Origin: Amphibalanus amphitrite
Taxonomy: Eukaryota; Arthropoda; Thecostraca; Balanomorpha; Balanidae
DNA length: 64,000 nucleotides
Reading direction: 5' to 3'
NCBI RefSeq assembly: GCF_019059575.1
Contig: NW_024881782.1
Coordinates: 261,001 to 325,000 of the forward strand
The position numbers and the translations under genes were made by a program. Under the pieces are notes generated by a model. It did no database searches. It was given only the letters and a program-made list of their open reading frames with translations, and was not told where the DNA came from. Positions 60,904 to 64,000 of this stretch are shown here, one piece after another (the stretch's first letter is position 1; each line of letters opens with the position of its first letter).

Positions 60904-61429
60904 ACGCCCGTCCTGTCTAGTTGGCCGGTCACAATTGCGCGCGTCGGAAAAGCACTGGAAGAGTGAGGCCAGTTCGGACGGCTCTCCACTGACAAGTATC
61001 TTGTGGGAAGCAGTCAAGGTATACAAATCACACATTTGCCGCGGCACCATTTGTTGGAGGTGGACCTATTGCTTGCCGGACCTATTGCTTTCCTGCCGAA
61101 GGAGAGGGTTGGTTCGACCCCCCCTCGCCGTTTCGCTCCTAATTGTGCTAAAGCCTCGCGAGAAAGAAACGAGCGTGTGCGCCGTTACGAGATGCATCGA
61201 TTGGTACCCAATTTCAAGGTCTCAGATAAAATCAGGCAAATAAAACCTCTAAGGTCAGTTCAAGGGGCCCAAGGCACAGGCCCGGTTTTTGGTAAATAAC
61301 ATTACCCCCCCCCCCCCCAAAAAAAAAAAAAGATCGCAGAGCCGCGATTTTGGCAGCATCGTGTTATCGTGTTTGTCTAGCTCAGGCACATCGAATGGTG
61401 TACTTTTTGTTCGGGTGAGTTCACCTTAA

Positions 61430-62850
61430 GGTGTTGACTGTTGATCTCGGGTCAAGGTCAGGTCAGTGCTACCCACTCCAGGTCACGAAGTTGATTGAAG
61501 GAGGCCATATCGCAATCATTCGATACTGCAGGTCTTTCCGAGTCCATGTAGCTTTTCGATTGGCTAGCTCAATTTGATTGGGAGTTCTTGACGAAGAACT
61601 CATATGACCTTAGTGATGTCATAAGTGACGCCAAGTAAGGTCAACAATGCAAAAGTGAAGCACCGGACCTTGCAAGGAGTGTATGAAGCCACGATTCCGT
61701 GTGCTTGGTTTAGTTTTAGATCATTCCCGGTGCCAAAATAGCAGTTTCTTTTTTCCTCCCATTGACTAAGGTATAATGGTGAAGTCAAGTGACCGACCCG
61801 ACCTCAGGTGACCCTTAGTAAACATCCGAGATATACAAGTTGTGAGACCTCTCGAGGATACTAAGTAGGTTTCATCCCTGTGAAGCTCCTCTGGCACTGA
61901 TGGCGTTAGGATGATGCGGCATTTTAGGACCGAGCAGAGGCTCACTTGTGAGTTTTGACGTTTATGTGATGTTCACTTGCCACTTGTGACGTCAATTATA
62001 TTATTTTTCACTCGACTTTGACCCAGAATCACCTGCAACGAAACCTTCCATACTAAAATGACGTCTGCTCACCACCCGATGGCAGAGTTGCGATACACTC
62101 ATGTAGATGTCAGGACGGTCGACCAGTCCAATCTCAGTAACGGCAGGTGGCGCCACCTCCCCACGATGTCTTGGGTTTGGGGGCCAGTGTCTCAGTCCGA
62201 GTACTACGTCGGTCTCAGCTGCTGAGGAGCGGAGTCTGAGAGCGAGTCGGTGTATTGGAGTTACAGGCTAGGGTCACATGACAGCCTAGCCCGCATCCGG
62301 TATTTTACAGCGGTAGCGGAGGGAAGGTCGATTTGGTCAGAACTCAGAGCCCCTGCCGCTCGGCCCCTGATCGGACAAAAGCTTGGCCGAAAAAAAAGAA
62401 CAGTGTATTGCTCGTGACGAGAGGCAGCCGTGTCTGAAAGGTCTTAGGTCATTTGCTGACCTTCCAGGAAAGGTCAGTGAAAAGAATCTTTAGAATTTGT
62501 AGACTTGCTAGGCATTTTGAAGGATTTTCTAGGCCTATTTGGGACCTGCCTATTACCTGCCTATTTGGGACATCCATTTGGCACGTCATTGTTTTGTTGA
62601 AAAACAATGTACACGTATGTAGGTATTCGTGCAACTGCAGTAGGTCACATCAGGTCAGATAAGGTCAGAGAAACCATCAGGCGTCCCACACTGTCATTAG
62701 GCATTTACCGCAACGCGCGTTTGTTAAAAAAAGTAGTGGCAAAATGGTCAAATGATTAGGTAATGCATGCAATTCATTAAATATGCATAGCAATTAGCAA
62801 ATTTTGAAATTAACAAAAATAATCGAGGTCACCAAGGGCCAATGACTCGC
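61430..62850. promoter_or_regulatory. Dispersed AGGTCA half-sites downstream of gene 2
   Basis: GGTCAAGGTCAGGTCA at about 61451-61466 contains an exact TCAAGGTCA (61452-61460). Further half-sites lie near 61480, 61640, 61780-61810, 62445-62475, 62642-62670 and 62825-62865. The vocabulary is the same as upstream at 55200-55770. They may be receptor sites or part of a degraded repeat family. Confidence 0.3.
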
Positions 62851-64000
62851 ACTGACCTTCCCACAACCCTGACACCTACATAATTCATATAAAAATAATG
62901 CTAATAATAATGAATATAGATTCATCAATAGCGCAAGTAAAGCGTACTTCACCCTGTGAATTATTCTATATGTTTGGAGAAACGGGTAACAAGCTACATA
63001 TCATTTTGGGCCAGGGTCTCGAAAGGTACGTTTAGGTAATCACAAAATATTTCACTGCATTCTGACGGTGGCTTCACGAGCTTGCTATGATGAATTACAG
63101 AAGGTGATGGGCACCGTCTAAGTGCCAGAGTTAATCTAAGGTTTTATATGCAATTTTACCATAAGGAGTTGGACCAGTTCGACGCTTCCATGCGGAAAAA
63201 GGCATAAGTTGTCGTTTTGAATGGGTTACTACACATACCGAATACACGCGAAGCCCCGGGAAGCACGTTAAGATGCTATTGTAAAATGCAATTTTTTCGG
63301 CTGCTGTTACCAATTCAAAACGCAGATTTCAACATATACCTAAGCTGGATTGTCATGAAAAAGGGACGAAAAATAGTTAGCTTCAACGTTCATGAATAGC
63401 TAGGTACAGTTTTCATGCCATGACTTGCCGTCCCGTGTTGGCAATCTTATATCAAATGCTAATAGCCTACACGGCAAGTGTATAAATGTTTCCACTATCA
63501 GATCAAATTTCAAACACGATAAGCTTGAAGAGTTATTCAAACAAACTAGTAAGCTTGCAAACTGAAACGTTTCACAGCCATATTGTGCAAGTTGGTATTG
63601 GTATGCAAAATCATTTGGCCATGTGTCTTATGAAACACATCATTTTACACTTTCCCAACCACAGAATGCATTTCAATCACCCACTTAGCTCATCTCCATA
63701 TTTGCATCCACCCCACTGGCAAGCAGCAAACTATGTATTTTGAGGCGCGATTTTGCGGCCAGCGTATCCCACCCGACCGCTCTCTCTGTGCATCACGTGC
63801 ATACGAGAACCGGAGTCTTCCCAACGCTCTCCAGCGCCGCTCGGCTGCGGATTAAGCGATGCAAATGCATACATAAATCCCGTAAATACAATCGACCATC
63901 AAGTATAAGTTAACTGTGAGCTATGGACATGACGCGAATGACGTGCAAACGGAGTTATAGGCGAATTATGCGCGCTCGGGCCCGGCGCGCAGACAATGAG

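Larger units (their letters stand above)
60106..64000. other. Downstream intergenic DNA, no gene recognised
   Basis: It contains a (CA)n run at about 60705-60733, a retrotransposon remnant at 60820-60903, C/A homopolymers at about 61307-61331, and an AGGTCA-rich zone at 61430-62850. The final 1 kb is AT-rich with a GC-rich edge after 63740. No coding exon is supportable. Confidence 0.5.

Overview
This is animal nuclear DNA. Genes are split by GT-AG introns, coding density is low, and dinucleotide microsatellites are abundant. The main gene is an arthropod-type Grainyhead transcription factor, and the downstream genes encode small secreted Asp/Phe- and Gly/Tyr-rich proteins of the kind found in cuticle, shell or adhesive. 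A crustacean, possibly a barnacle, fits best, but this is inference; no organellar or rRNA sequence is present to fix the taxon.

Layout. Positions 1-11583 hold no gene I can support, only GC-rich patches, AG/CT microsatellites and one weak candidate 5' exon near 4862-5161. From 11584 to 45658 (+) runs a grainyhead (grh) gene that lacks only its extreme 5' coding exon(s). Thirteen constitutive coding exons plus two copies of one more exon join in phase to about 793 residues: PLTAAT activation region, linker, CP2-type DNA-binding domain, Pro-run linker and C-terminal dimerisation domain. The gap 40339-40495 holds two near-identical 57-nt exons only 43 nt apart, which look like mutually exclusive alternatives inside the DNA-binding domain. 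A phase-compatible alternative first exon with a strong ATG context lies at 17895-17926. Introns carry large (CT)n/(AG)n tracts, minisatellites and a hAT-type MITE with an 8-bp target duplication at 27996-28296.

Convergent to grh, on the minus strand at 48262-51006, is a complete four-exon gene for a 175-residue single-pass membrane protein with Sel1-like repeats. A 5'-truncated non-LTR retrotransposon with an open reverse-transcriptase frame occupies about 52335-53970.

From 56356 to about 60105 (+) lie two TATA-driven, tandem, related genes. Each has a first coding exon of exactly six codons ending in phase 0, a signal peptide finished in exon 2, and an Asp-Asp-Asp/Phe acidic block followed by an Arg/Gly/Phe block. 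The second gene (316 aa) adds 11 pentapeptide repeats, a Gly-rich middle and a very Tyr-rich tail. They look like a little-described family of extracellular structural proteins. Both sides of the pair are dense in AGGTCA half-sites, including four exact TCAAGGTCA sequences, which would suit nuclear-receptor control; the same motifs could instead come from dispersed repeats. The last 4 kb holds no gene I can recognise.
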